Source: Mycoplasma phocoenae
GTDB taxonomy: Bacteria; Bacillota_I; Bacilli_A; Mycoplasmatales; Metamycoplasmataceae
Direction: 5' to 3'
DNA: 64,000 nt
Assembly: GCF_012934855.1 (NCBI RefSeq)
Contig: NZ_CP051481.1
Coordinates: 124,001-188,000 of the forward strand
A program made the translations under genes and the position numbers. The stretch's first letter is position 1. The number at the start of each line of letters is the position of its first letter. Positions 32,362-42,291 of this stretch are shown here, one piece after another. The notes beneath the pieces were generated by a model that made no database searches, was not told the DNA's origin, and saw only the letters and a list, made by a program, of their open reading frames with translations.

Positions 32362-33045
32362 GTGGAAACTTTTGTAAATATTATTGGTTGAGTTATGGCT
32401 ATATTAACTGTAGTTATACCCTTGCCGCAAATGATTAAAGTTTGCTTTAGAAAAGATTCAGAAGGTATTAATAAAATAACCAGCTGCATATACTGTTTTG
32501 GAGTTCTTTGTTATACAGCCTTTGGTTCATTTACCTTAGGATCTACTGGAGAAAAATTGATTTATATTTCAGTATCTAATTTATTATGTGGAATTTTATA
32601 TACTGTAATGGTGTTTTTTGTGTTTTATTATGACAAAAATATTTCACGAAAAAATTTAATATTAGCAACACTATTTTTATTAATTGTTTTTGCAGCAAAC
32701 ATTATTTGTTTTACTATTGGTATAGTTCGTAAAGATTGATACATAAGCAACACGGTTGCATTGGTGATTATTGGAGCTTCTACGGGTGCTTTCACCACAG
32801 GGGCATATATTCCTCAATTATTAAAAACAATACGTTATAAAAGAGTAGGTTCATTATCAATGACAATGATAATGTTATTAATAACAATTAACGTGGCTTA
32901 CTTTATTTATTACATTTTATTATTTAACAATTCTATGATCGTTCCAATGGTGTGAACATCATTAGCCACATGCTTATATGTTATTTTATTAAGCGTGTGT
33001 GTGCGCTTTAGAATCACAAATAAAAAACAAGCTCAAACTAATTAG
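32362..33045 (+). CDS. PQ-loop repeat membrane protein (SemiSWEET/cystinosin-like)
   Basis: 227 residues with about seven hydrophobic helices and two PQ-loop motifs, VIPLPQMIKVCFRKDSEG near the N-terminus and AYIPQLLKTIRYKRVGSL in the second half. PQ-loop proteins transport sugars, amino acids or vitamins; the substrate is unknown. GTG is the start because it is the in-frame codon directly after AAGGAGGATGT; the nearby ATG is out of frame. Confidence 0.8.
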
Positions 33046-33060
33046 TTTTGCTTGTTTTTT
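33022..33060. terminator. Bidirectional terminator between PQ-loop gene and DUF4177-like gene
   Basis: AAACAAGC / GCTTGTTT stem with a 17-base loop and flanking A and T runs. Confidence 0.75.
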
Positions 33061-33062
33061 TG

Positions 33063-33323
33063 TTACTTGATTTTTTCGAATACAAGAGTGGCTTGGATTC
33101 TATCTCCACCTAAAAGACCTTTACTTGCTCCGCTTGCCGTTGAAAATGTGTGTAATCTGTATCCTTTAGCACATTGTTCATTTATTGCGACTTCAAGTTC
33201 ACTTAGGTTTCCACTACCTGTACCTCAAAATTTTTCTTTCAATGTAACTTGTAATACTACATATTCTAATGAATCATCTTGTGATGCAACTGAATAAGTT
33301 GAAGCTTTAGAATAATCTGACAT
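33063..33323 (-). CDS. Small DUF4177-like protein
   Basis: 86 residues with the pattern EYVVLQVTLKEKF ... LSELEVAINEQCAKGYRLHTF ... RIQATLVFEKIK, as in DUF4177 proteins: a strand, a helix with a GY/GW-type turn, then strands. Cytosolic and of unknown function. AAAGGAGG precedes the ATG. Confidence 0.65.
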
Positions 33324-33354
33324 ATTACCTCCTTTTTATTACTCTATATTAATT

Positions 33355-36300
33355 TTACTTAATTTCGAATAAATTAATACCTGATTCTTCATTTACAGTA
33401 GTTTCTTCTTCTGGTGTATCGATTGGTTGAATAGGTAATTTTAATTCTTCTGGAGTTTTTAATTCCATGGTCATATTATTAAATAGTTTTATATTTTCTT
33501 CTTCAATGTGATCGTTTTGAATGGCCTCATCAGTAGGTATAAACTCTGATGAATTATTACTAATGATCTCAACAGTTTGAGTTGTGTCGAATATATCATC
33601 GTTATACGCCAATGTTTCATCAACTGTACTTGATGTTACTGGAATTGTGTTTGGAATTTCTTTGGTTTGAGTATTGAAAATTATGTCTTGAGATGATTCA
33701 TCAAATTCTCATTGCTCTTCCGCGTTGTCAACAATTAATTCTATTGTTCTTGTGTGTAATAAGTGTTCATTAGTATCAATATTGTTTTGTAATTCAGGTA
33801 ACCCATTAATTTCACTTGTTGTGTTTGCAGCGTTTTTGAATATGTCTTTATCTTCAATTTCTTGAGTTGTAAAAACTTCTTTTTCGTAGTCAATATCATC
33901 TTGGATTTCTGGCACCGACACAAGTGTTGTATTGCTGATTTTATCAATATTAGTTATTGTGTAGTTCGGTGTTGAATCCACAGTATTTACTTCTTTTGTG
34001 TGAATTAGTAAATTATCATTGTATTCAATTGAATCATCATTTTTTAACACTTCATTGGGTAGGTCATTTGTAATGTTGTTCAACTTGATTATTTCGTTTG
34101 CATTATCAATACTTTCTTTAATAAATCTTAACAATTCATTTTGTTTTACTTTTCATTCTAATTCTTTGATTATTAATAATGGATAATTTTTTGATTCTAA
34201 GAATTTAAACGAGTCGGTAAAGTATACATATTGCATTTCATCACCAGCGTATGAATAATCATCAATCATAATACCTAAAAGAATTTGGTTGTATGTATTG
34301 TTAATAATGGCGATATTTAATTTTTTAGTCCCTATAACATAATTGGTTTCAATTCTAAGTTCTGGATTATCTTTAATTAAAGATTGTTCTAATTTCTCTT
34401 TCACTTCTTCGACAAGAGCGTTTGAAACATCAATTGTTATTGTTTGGGTTCAATCATTGTTTTGTTTGTTTGTTAAATAATTTTTCTTTTCTTCTTCTGT
34501 AAGATCTAAGAATCTTAATCATTCACGTAATAAAACCATGTCTTCAGATGATGATTCATTAATTTTAATATCATCTGAGTTCAATGATTTAATAACAATC
34601 ATTTTATCTTTAGCACGTGAAATGGCAACGTTTAGTGCGTTTTGTCCTCCACGACGCGCTACATATGTACCCACAAGACTTGTATTTTTATCATATACAA
34701 CACTAATAATTACTAAGTCTGCTTCATCACCTTGAATGTTTTCTATATTTTTTAAACTTAGTTTTTCAGTGCCTAAAGCTTCTTCAAGATTTGGGTGATT
34801 TGCGTAGATTCTATTTAAAATGTAGTCTTGTTGTTTAGCGTTAAATACTAATAAAATTATTTTTTCATATTTATCAAAATTATCTAATACAGTTTGAATA
34901 GCTATATCTGCTTCTTCAACATTCATCGAGTTATCTCAAGTACCATTTGCTTGAATGACATCAATAGCTAATTCATTATTATCGGCGGTGTAATCATCAA
35001 TAACATCTAGTTTTGAGTTATAGAAGTTTTTACTACTAAATGTCATTAAAGCTGCTTTTCTTGAACGATAGTTTTTATCTAAAAGAATTTTGTAAATTCC
35101 TCTTGCTAAAGCATAATCTAATAAACTTTCAATGTTGACAAAGTCTTCATCTTCTTCGACCGCGTAAGAGGCGCTGAATCATTTAGTTGGTTGCATTTGT
35201 TGATCGTCACCAGCTAGTATTTTACGTTGTGCTAAATAAAGAATTGGTAAACCTTTTTCTAAGAAAATTTGGCTAGATTCATCCAGTATTGCATAATTAA
35301 ATTCACCTTTTTCTCACATTGATAAATCAGTGTCTGGCGTTGTTACAATGATTGGGAATAATTTTTTAATCATTGATTTGTGTTTATGGAAGAATTTGTA
35401 TGGTTTCATTTTACCTGAACGAATTGACTGAGTAAATTGCACATATTCACGTTGTTCTTCTTGAGTAAATTGACGCATTTTACGTGTAGTTGCATAAATC
35501 AACATTTTAGCCAATGTTCTTGGGTTATTTACTTCAACAGTTTTGTTTTCTAATTGATATTTAAAGAATCTGTCAACTTGTTCTAGTGATTCTACATCAA
35601 CTGTGTGAATGTATTTTAAGGCGTTGTCAATATCAACTTTAAGCAAGTTTTGGTTTTTAGCAATAATCATTGCTGATTCTTTAATTGATTTTGGATATGT
35701 ATTTGTAGATTGAATTAGTAAGTTAGGTTTTTTACCTTTATTAACTGTGTATAAATGATTTGCAATTGATTTGTAATCATTTAGATTAGGCAATAATTGG
35801 TATTTAAGAAATGAATCTAATGATTTTAAATCTGTTAACGTTTGTTCATCTAAAGTTGCATTGCAAAGTGTTGAATATGCATCAATAACATTTGAATAAT
35901 CAACAATGTTTTTAACGCTTTGTGCCATGCTTATGAAGCGTTTAGCATTAGTTGGCATAACTTCAATACTGTCTTCATTATTGGTGCTTTCAAAGTTTTC
36001 TACTTTTTGAATAAATTCTCTTAATGGTTCATAGAATTTTTCTAATTTTCAGTTACGGTCATTTAGTAAAAAGATGGCAAAAATTGATAAATCTTTTAAT
36101 CTATTTCTAATAACTTCAAGAGCTGCTCTTTTTTGAGATACAACTAAAGCTGTGTAACCACGAGCTAGTATATTGGTAATCAAGTTAGTAATAGTTTGCG
36201 ATTTACCTGTACCTGGAGGACCTCAAATAACTGTGTCTTGGTATAAAGCTGAAATGGTTGCAAAATCTTGTGAATAGTTTGTTTTTTGGATTTTAAATAA

Positions 36301-37227
36301 ACGCATCGCTTGATTATATATAACATCTTCCACACGACGTTTGTAAGACACTTTATCAAAATTTGACAATAATATATCTTCAACTTCATTGTTTTCTATA
36401 ATTTTTTTCATTTGGTTTCATAAATATCCAGACGAAACATTGAAGAACCCAAGAATAAGACCTTTGTGGAAACTTAAACTCTCACGAATACTAATTTCTC
36501 TTTTAAACGGTATTCTGTCTTTAAAGGTGTCTGGAATATCATATGTTTCAGATCATGAGTTTTTGAAATAGTCGTAAACTTGATTGATTGATTTATCACT
36601 AAAGTCAAAACTCGATGTATCTAAATCAAATCCACTTTGTCTTAAGAAAGTAACTAATTTAGTGTTAACTTTAATATCGCCTTCAGATTTTAAATAAATT
36701 AAAGAGTTTCTGATTTCTATATGAATTTCTTTAAAGAAAAGAGGTGCAAAAACTGTTTTCTTTTCTGTTTCAACAGCAATAAAGAAAAATCCCAAGTGAA
36801 GAGGTCAAATGTTACTTTCTATATTAACGTCGTACGCTCTTTTAGCGATTTTTTTTCATTTTGTTATTGAACGTTGAAATTTACTTTCTAGTTCTGAACA
36901 TAAGTCCTTTTTACCTTTTTCAAAGTCCTTTTTAAGCATTGATAATTTGTTTTGACTTAATTCAAAAGAAAATTCTTTATATAAGTTTTCAATTTCTTCT
37001 ACGGTTTCAATTTGCTTTAATTTTGTAATTAAGTTTTTGTGTCCATATTCTCCGAATTTAACATTGAAATTCGGTTGTGAGCACATCATGTTAAATGTTT
37101 CTTCACCAGCTATTTTTAAAATATCGAAAAATTTTTCATTGTCTACTGAACAACTTAAAGTACTGTCGTTGTTTTCAATATCTAATAAATTGGTTAATAA
37201 AAATTGATAATCATTTTGTTTATTCAT
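33355..37227 (-). CDS. Large superfamily 1 (Upf1-like) helicase with acidic repeat tail
   Basis: 1290 residues in one uninterrupted frame. Walker A GPPGTGKS is at 336-343, the Walker B region is AILDESSQIF, then GDDQQMQP, NYRSRKA and a C-terminal UvrD_C2-like core (NIENIQGDEADLVIISVVYD, LNVAISRAKDKMIVI). This order is that of AAA_11/AAA_12 helicases. Long regions between motifs suggest family-specific domains. The last ~300 residues are very acidic and contain imperfect repeats of an F/H-x-T-x-(T)-x-E core. It resembles the large unassigned helicases known in mycoplasmas; substrate (DNA or RNA) unknown. EIIB-like gene lies just upstream. Confidence 0.85.
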
Positions 37228-37230
37228 GTT

Positions 37231-37587
37231 TTAAGCTTCTTTCAATAGTTGTTCAATATATTTTGCGTTGTTACCGACAACAAGTGTTATAGATTGTGAT
37301 TGTAATACCATGCCACTTACACCATTCAATGTTTGTATTTTTTTACTTTGAATTAGTGATTTATCCTTGAATGATATTTTAATTTTTGAATATGTAGCGA
37401 TAGTGTTTGTAATGTTATCCTTACCACCTAAAAATTGTATAAGTTCATTAATGTCAAAGTCTATTTGTTCTTTAACGGTTAGTTTATTTTTCACTTCTGT
37501 TTGTCTATATTTTTTTCATCTTAATTTGATTAAACCAAATGTAGAAATCAATAAAAAATAGTATTTAAATTTGTTTTTACCAGTCAC
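37231..37587 (-). CDS. Free-standing PTS EIIB-like domain lacking the phospho-Cys
   Basis: 118 residues: an N-terminal hydrophobic helix (FKYYFLLISTFGLIKL), then a glucose-type EIIB fold (LIQFLGGKDNI, KIQTLNGVSGMVLQSQSITLVVGN). At the CxTRLR phosphorylation motif the sequence reads IATYSKIKI (about residues 63-71), so the phosphorylated Cys is absent. Small EIIB proteins of this size are known in mycoplasmas. The GTG start is chosen because GGAGG lies just upstream. Together with the EIIC-EIIA-like protein at 21 kb it could form a catalytically silent PTS-derived complex. Confidence 0.72.
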
Positions 37588-37832
37588 TTTTTACCTCCGT
37601 ACGTATAATTAAAGATTTTAATTATAGTATACAAAAAAAATAAGCAATTTTGCCAAAAACAATGAATGATCTACTGAAACCACACAGAAAAGAATACTGA
37701 AAATGTACTGAAAATTACTGAAAAATAATTGAATAAATTGCACATTATTATTCAATTGTGTAAAAAAGCCATGAATATTTAACTAAAGTTAAAAAATCAA
37801 ATATAATTATGTAGCAAAAAAGAAGGGAAATT
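37588..37832 (+). promoter_or_regulatory. trpS upstream region with TACTGAAA direct repeats
   Basis: Four copies of TACTGAAA at 37672, 37695, 37706 and 37716; the last three are 11 and 10 bases apart, one helical turn. The trpS -10 box TATAAT is at 37802-37807. No T-box leader structure is visible. Confidence 0.5.
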
Positions 37833-38825
37833 ATGAAAAGACTAATAAGTGGAATAAAACCAACAGGTGAATTAACATTGGGTAATTACATTGGAGCCTT
37901 AAAAAATTTTATTGATTTACAAAATGACTTTGATGCTTATTATTTTGTGGCTGATTTACACGCTTTGACTATGGGTGATAATAATGCTAAAACGTTAAAA
38001 AAACTTAGAAAAGAAGTTGTCGCATTATATTTGGCATGTGGTTTAAACCCTGATAAAAGCACGATATTTTATCAATCAGACGTTTATGAACATGGAATGA
38101 TTCAATGATTATTATCTTGTGAAACATCTATTGGTGAATTAAACCGTATGACACAATTTAAAGATAAAAGTCAAAAAGCATTAAAACAAAGTAATGGTAC
38201 TGAAACAATCCCTACTGGATTATTGATGTACCCAACACTAATGGCTGGAGATATATTACTGTACAATGCAGATTTCGTACCAGTGGGTGAGGATCAAATT
38301 CAGCATATTGAATTAACTAGAACCATTGCAAGAAGAATGAATAATAAATACAAATCAAGATTATGTGTGCCCGAGGCATACACGCCTAAAACCGGTTCGA
38401 GAATCAAGGATTTACAAGATCCTACAAAGAAAATGTCGAAAAGTGATTTAACGTCAAAAGGAACAATTTATCTTTTAGAAGATCCTGAATCAGCGTACAA
38501 AAAAATAATCAAAGCAGTGACTGATAGTGAAAATAAAGTTTATGCATCTGACTTAAAACCTGGCGTAACAAACTTATTAAATATTTATGCGTCATTAAAC
38601 AATTTAAGCTTAGAAGAAGCTGAAAAATTCTTTGAAAATAAAAATTACAAAGAATTTAAAGAAGCGGTTGCGTTGAGTGTAAAAAACCTTCTTATAGATA
38701 TACAAAATAAATTCAACACAGCTTTAGAGCAAGTCGAAGAAACAACAATGAAAGGAGCGGATAAAGCCCGCCGTATTGCACAACCAGTTTTAAATGAATT
38801 GATGCAAAAAATGGGTTTTAATTAA
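37833..38825 (+). CDS. trpS: Tryptophanyl-tRNA synthetase
   Basis: 330 residues. Class I signatures: GNYIG (HIGH-type) after [12 protein letters not shown], the [12 protein letters not shown] specificity region and KMSKS. In this organism the enzyme must charge a tRNA that also decodes UGA. TATAAT plus AGAAGGGA upstream. It is followed 5 bases later by thrS. Confidence 0.96.
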
Positions 38826-38830
38826 CAATT

Positions 38831-40588
38831 ATGAGTAACATTGATAAAGAAATGAAAAAAACACAACTTAACCATACAACAAGCCATTTACTTGCCGCAG
38901 CGGTATTAAAATTGTATCCAACAGCTAAACTAGCAATTGGCCCAGCTATTGAAGACGGATTTTATTATGATTTTGAATTCGAGGAAAACGTAAGCCAAGA
39001 AGATTTGAAAAAAATCGAAAAAATGATGAAAGAATTAGCTAAACAAAATTGAGAAATGGTTCAGGTGCCTGCAAGCGAATACAGTTTTGAAAATCAACCA
39101 TACAAAAAAACATTATTTGATGAATTTTCTAAAGACGGTAGAGAAATAACGTTTTATTCACTAAGACATCCAAAAACCAACGAAGTTTTATTTACTGACT
39201 TATGTGCTGGTAACCACGTAGATTCAATTAAAGAAGTAAAAAACTTTAAATTATTATCAGTAGCCGGTGCATACTGAAGAGGTGATAGTAATAATAAAAT
39301 GTTGACACGTATTTACGGAACCAGTTGAGAAACCAAAGAAGAATTAGCAAACTATTTACAAATATTACAAGAAAGAAAAGAAAGAGACCATAGAAGAATT
39401 GGTAAAGACTTAAATATTTTTACAAGTAGTTTATTAGCGGGTCAAGGTTTTCCTATTTGATTAGAAGATGGAATGAAAATTCACAACGCGATTCGTGATT
39501 ATGTTCTTAAATTAGATAAAATGTACGGATTTAAAGAAGTATTAACACCTCATTTTGGAGAAAAACAACTTTATGAAATTTCAGGACACTGAGCACACTA
39601 CCAAGATACAATGTTTAAACCAATAGAAATGGACAATGAATTATTAGTGGGTCGTCCAATGACATGTCCACACCACATCATTTTATTCAATTCAACACGT
39701 CGTTCTTACCGTGACTTGCCAATCAGATATAGTGAACAATCAAGATTATATCGTTATGAAAAATCTGGAGCTTTATCTGGATTAGAACGTGTAAGAGGTA
39801 TGGACCTAACTGAAGGGCACGTATTTGTAAGACCTGATCAAATTAAAGACGAGTTCAAACACTTATACAAAATGATTAATGAAGCTTTAAAAACATTTGA
39901 TATTGAAGTGGACCACGTTTCTCTATCTTTAAGAGATCCTGAAGATAAAGAAAAATTCTTTGATAATGATCAAATGTGAAATGACGCCGAGTCATCATTA
40001 AGAGAATTATTGAACGAAATGAATATTGAATATAAAGAATTCATTGGTGAAGCTGCGTTTTACGGACCTAAAATTGATATTCAAATTAAAACAGCTATGG
40101 GTAGAATTATTACTATGTCTACATTACAACTAGATTTCTTATTACCGCGTCGTTTTGATATGAAATACATCGATAATGAAGAAAACCAAGTTGTGCCAGT
40201 ATTAGTACATAGAGGATTAATAGGAACATACGAACGTTTTATAGCTATTTTATTAGAACAAACAAAAGGTGTTTTACCATTCTGATTAAGTCCTAAACAA
40301 TTAGTTATTGTACCTATTAGCGAAAAACATAATGAATATTGCCAAGACTTATACAGATACTTTTTAGAAAATGATATTAACGTTGATTTTGATGACAGAA
40401 ATGAAAGAATGAATAAAAAAATTCGTGAAGCTCAAATCAATAAAGCTAAATATGTTGCAATTATAGGTGATGAAGAAGTTGAAAACCAAAAAGTAAGTAT
40501 ACGTGCTTATGGTTCACAAGAAACACTACAGTATACAAAAGAAGAATTATTAAATCTATTTAGAGAATTGAAAGCAAATCATAAATAA
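38831..40588 (+). CDS. thrS: Threonyl-tRNA synthetase lacking the TGS domain
   Basis: 585 residues. It starts directly with the editing-domain region ([18 protein letters not shown], with an HxxxH-type zinc/active-site motif), without the N-terminal TGS domain; mycoplasma ThrRS are known to be short here. Class II motifs follow: motif 2 in [17 protein letters not shown], the GRPMTCPHH zinc region, motif 3 in [11 protein letters not shown], and an anticodon-binding domain. The stop overlaps the next start (TAATG). Confidence 0.95.
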
Positions 40589-41067
40589 TGTCAAAAAAAC
40601 CACAAGTTTATAAAAACGAAAAAACCACAGGATTAACATATCATTGAAGAGTGTCTATATTTGGATTATTTGCTATATTAATACCAGCATTAATTGTTTA
40701 TTTATTAATTGGTAAAGATACTTTATTATTGAAATACTCAATGCCTTGATATTTAATATTGCCAATACTTTTTGTAATGTTTTTAGCAATCATGGGACTG
40801 ATATTATTATTCATTTACAAATTTAAATGATTTGGTTTGGAATCATTCATATTCTTTATTCCAATTGCTTTTGTGATGTTATCATTAACTGCAACAAGTG
40901 GTATGAATGGATACTATTTACTAGTTAGATTTGGTGTGGGTATTCCATTAATTTTTACATTTTTTCCATGTGCTTTAGTGGTACAAAACATTCAATATAA
41001 ACAAATGAAAAAATTAAAAAACATTCAAATAGATGAAAGACAAAAAAATAATTCTTTATTAGATTAA
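40588..41067 (+). CDS. Integral membrane protein of unknown function
   Basis: 159 residues with four strongly hydrophobic segments and charged ends. No family recognised. It overlaps thrS by one base and precedes pncB by 11 bases, so it is read from the trpS-thrS transcript. Confidence 0.75.
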
Positions 41068-41078
41068 ATGAGGCGATC

Positions 41079-42071
41079 ATGAAATTAACTGATAAAACAG
41101 CCATTTATTTTTCGAAAACCAAAAAAATCGCTGAAGAAAAATGCAGTGATAAAATAATCACATTGCAATTTTTTCAACGTCATGAAAATGTAGTTTTGTG
41201 TGGAATCAACGAAGTATTAGATTTATTGGAAAATAATACTGACACCAGCAAATATTCAATAAAATATATGCCAGAAGGCTCAATAGTTCGAAGCAAAGAA
41301 GTCGTTTTAGAATTAGAAGGACCTTATCATTTATTTGGTATTTACGAAGGCTTAATTGATGGTATATTGGCTAGACAATCATCAATAGCTACTAACGCAA
41401 GGAATATTAAAATAGCTGCTAAAAACAAACACGTAGTATCGATGGCTGATAGAGCTGATCACTACAGAAATCAAGAATCCGATGCTTATGCAATTGAGTG
41501 CGGAGGAATTGTTGATCATGCAACATTATTAGCAGCTAAACACAATATTCAACACGCCTTTGGATCTATGCCACATGCATTGATTCAAATGTGCGAAGGT
41601 GATTTAATTAAAGCGTGTGAATTTTACAGTGAACTATTTCCTGAAAGTGATTTAGTTGCTTTAGTAGATTTTAATAATGATGTTATTACTGACACATTAA
41701 AAGTATTGAATAAATTTGGATCTAAATTAAAAGCAATAAGAGTGGATACTTCACCAAACATGAAAGATAAAATGTTTGAAGAATATGAAGATGAATATGG
41801 CGTTAACCCAGAACAAATCAAAAGACTGAAACGAGCATTGGTTGCGCGCGGCGGAGAACATGTAAAAATTATTGTTTCAAGTGGATTTAACGCGGATAAA
41901 ATACATTGATTCGAACAAGAAAAAACCCCAGTTGATATATATGGAGTTGGCGCTGCATTGTTAAAAATTAATATAAGTTTCAGTGCTGATGCCACGAAAG
42001 TGAATGATAAAAAAATAGCTAAGGCTGGTCGATTTTACTCATTTAATGAAAAATTAATCACATACAATTAA
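41079..42071 (+). CDS. pncB: Nicotinate phosphoribosyltransferase
   Basis: First committed step of NAD salvage from nicotinate. The 330-residue protein has VMEL-like VVLELEGPYHLFGIYEG, the active-site region SMADRADHYRNQESDAYA, FGSMPHALIQ and VALVDFNND, plus DTSP and VSSGFNADKIH with the expected phosphate-binding residues. It is a short type of NAPRTase. It pairs functionally with the nicotinamidase at 3.6-4.1 kb. A Shine-Dalgarno-like GAGGCGA precedes the start. Confidence 0.87.
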
Positions 42072-42097
42072 CAAACCTATAAAAAGGTTTGTTTTTT
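42072..42097 (+). terminator. Terminator after pncB
   Basis: ACAAACC / GGTTTGT stem followed by a T run, closing the trpS-thrS-pncB operon. Confidence 0.85.
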
Positions 42098-42106
42098 ATA
42101 TAAAAA

Positions 42107-42207
42107 AATAAATAAAAAACCCGCAAGCGGGCGGTATACGGCAGCCATTATGGCGCCTTATTTTGGTACGTACAATTTTTGAGTAAGTAAATTTTTTTTA
42201 ACTGTAC
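42107..42207 (-). ncRNA. tracrRNA of the type II-A CRISPR system
   Basis: On the minus strand TATAAT (42219-42214) lies just upstream. The RNA then contains an anti-repeat (42192-42160) that matches the CRISPR repeat over about 31 bases with one missing base (GTAC-GTACC against GTACTGTACC in the partner). After it comes AAAATAAGGC, the same junction as in the Streptococcus pyogenes tracrRNA. A nexus-like hairpin (GCCA-TAA-TGGC within GGC..GCC) follows, and a CCCGC-TT-GCGGG terminator ends in a T run (42131-42107). Divergent from cas9. Confidence 0.9.
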
Positions 42208-42262
42208 TTTTTAATTATAATACTTTTTATGTTTTGTTAAATAATTTGTTTTATTTCGAAAG

Positions 42263-42268
42263 TATAAT
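42263..42268 (+). promoter_or_regulatory. -10 box of cas9
   Basis: TATAAT 23 bases before the cas9 ATG; AAAGGAG serves as Shine-Dalgarno. The tracrRNA promoter lies back-to-back about 45 bases away. Confidence 0.6.
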
Positions 42269-42291
42269 TTAGATAATAAAGGAGAAAAAAA

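Noticed and set aside
36180-36389. Short overlapping frame in the helicase gene
   Set aside because: Out of frame with the continuous 1290-codon gene carrying Walker A at this place.
37588-37832. T-box leader upstream of trpS
   Set aside because: No T-box sequence, specifier stem or terminator/antiterminator pair visible.
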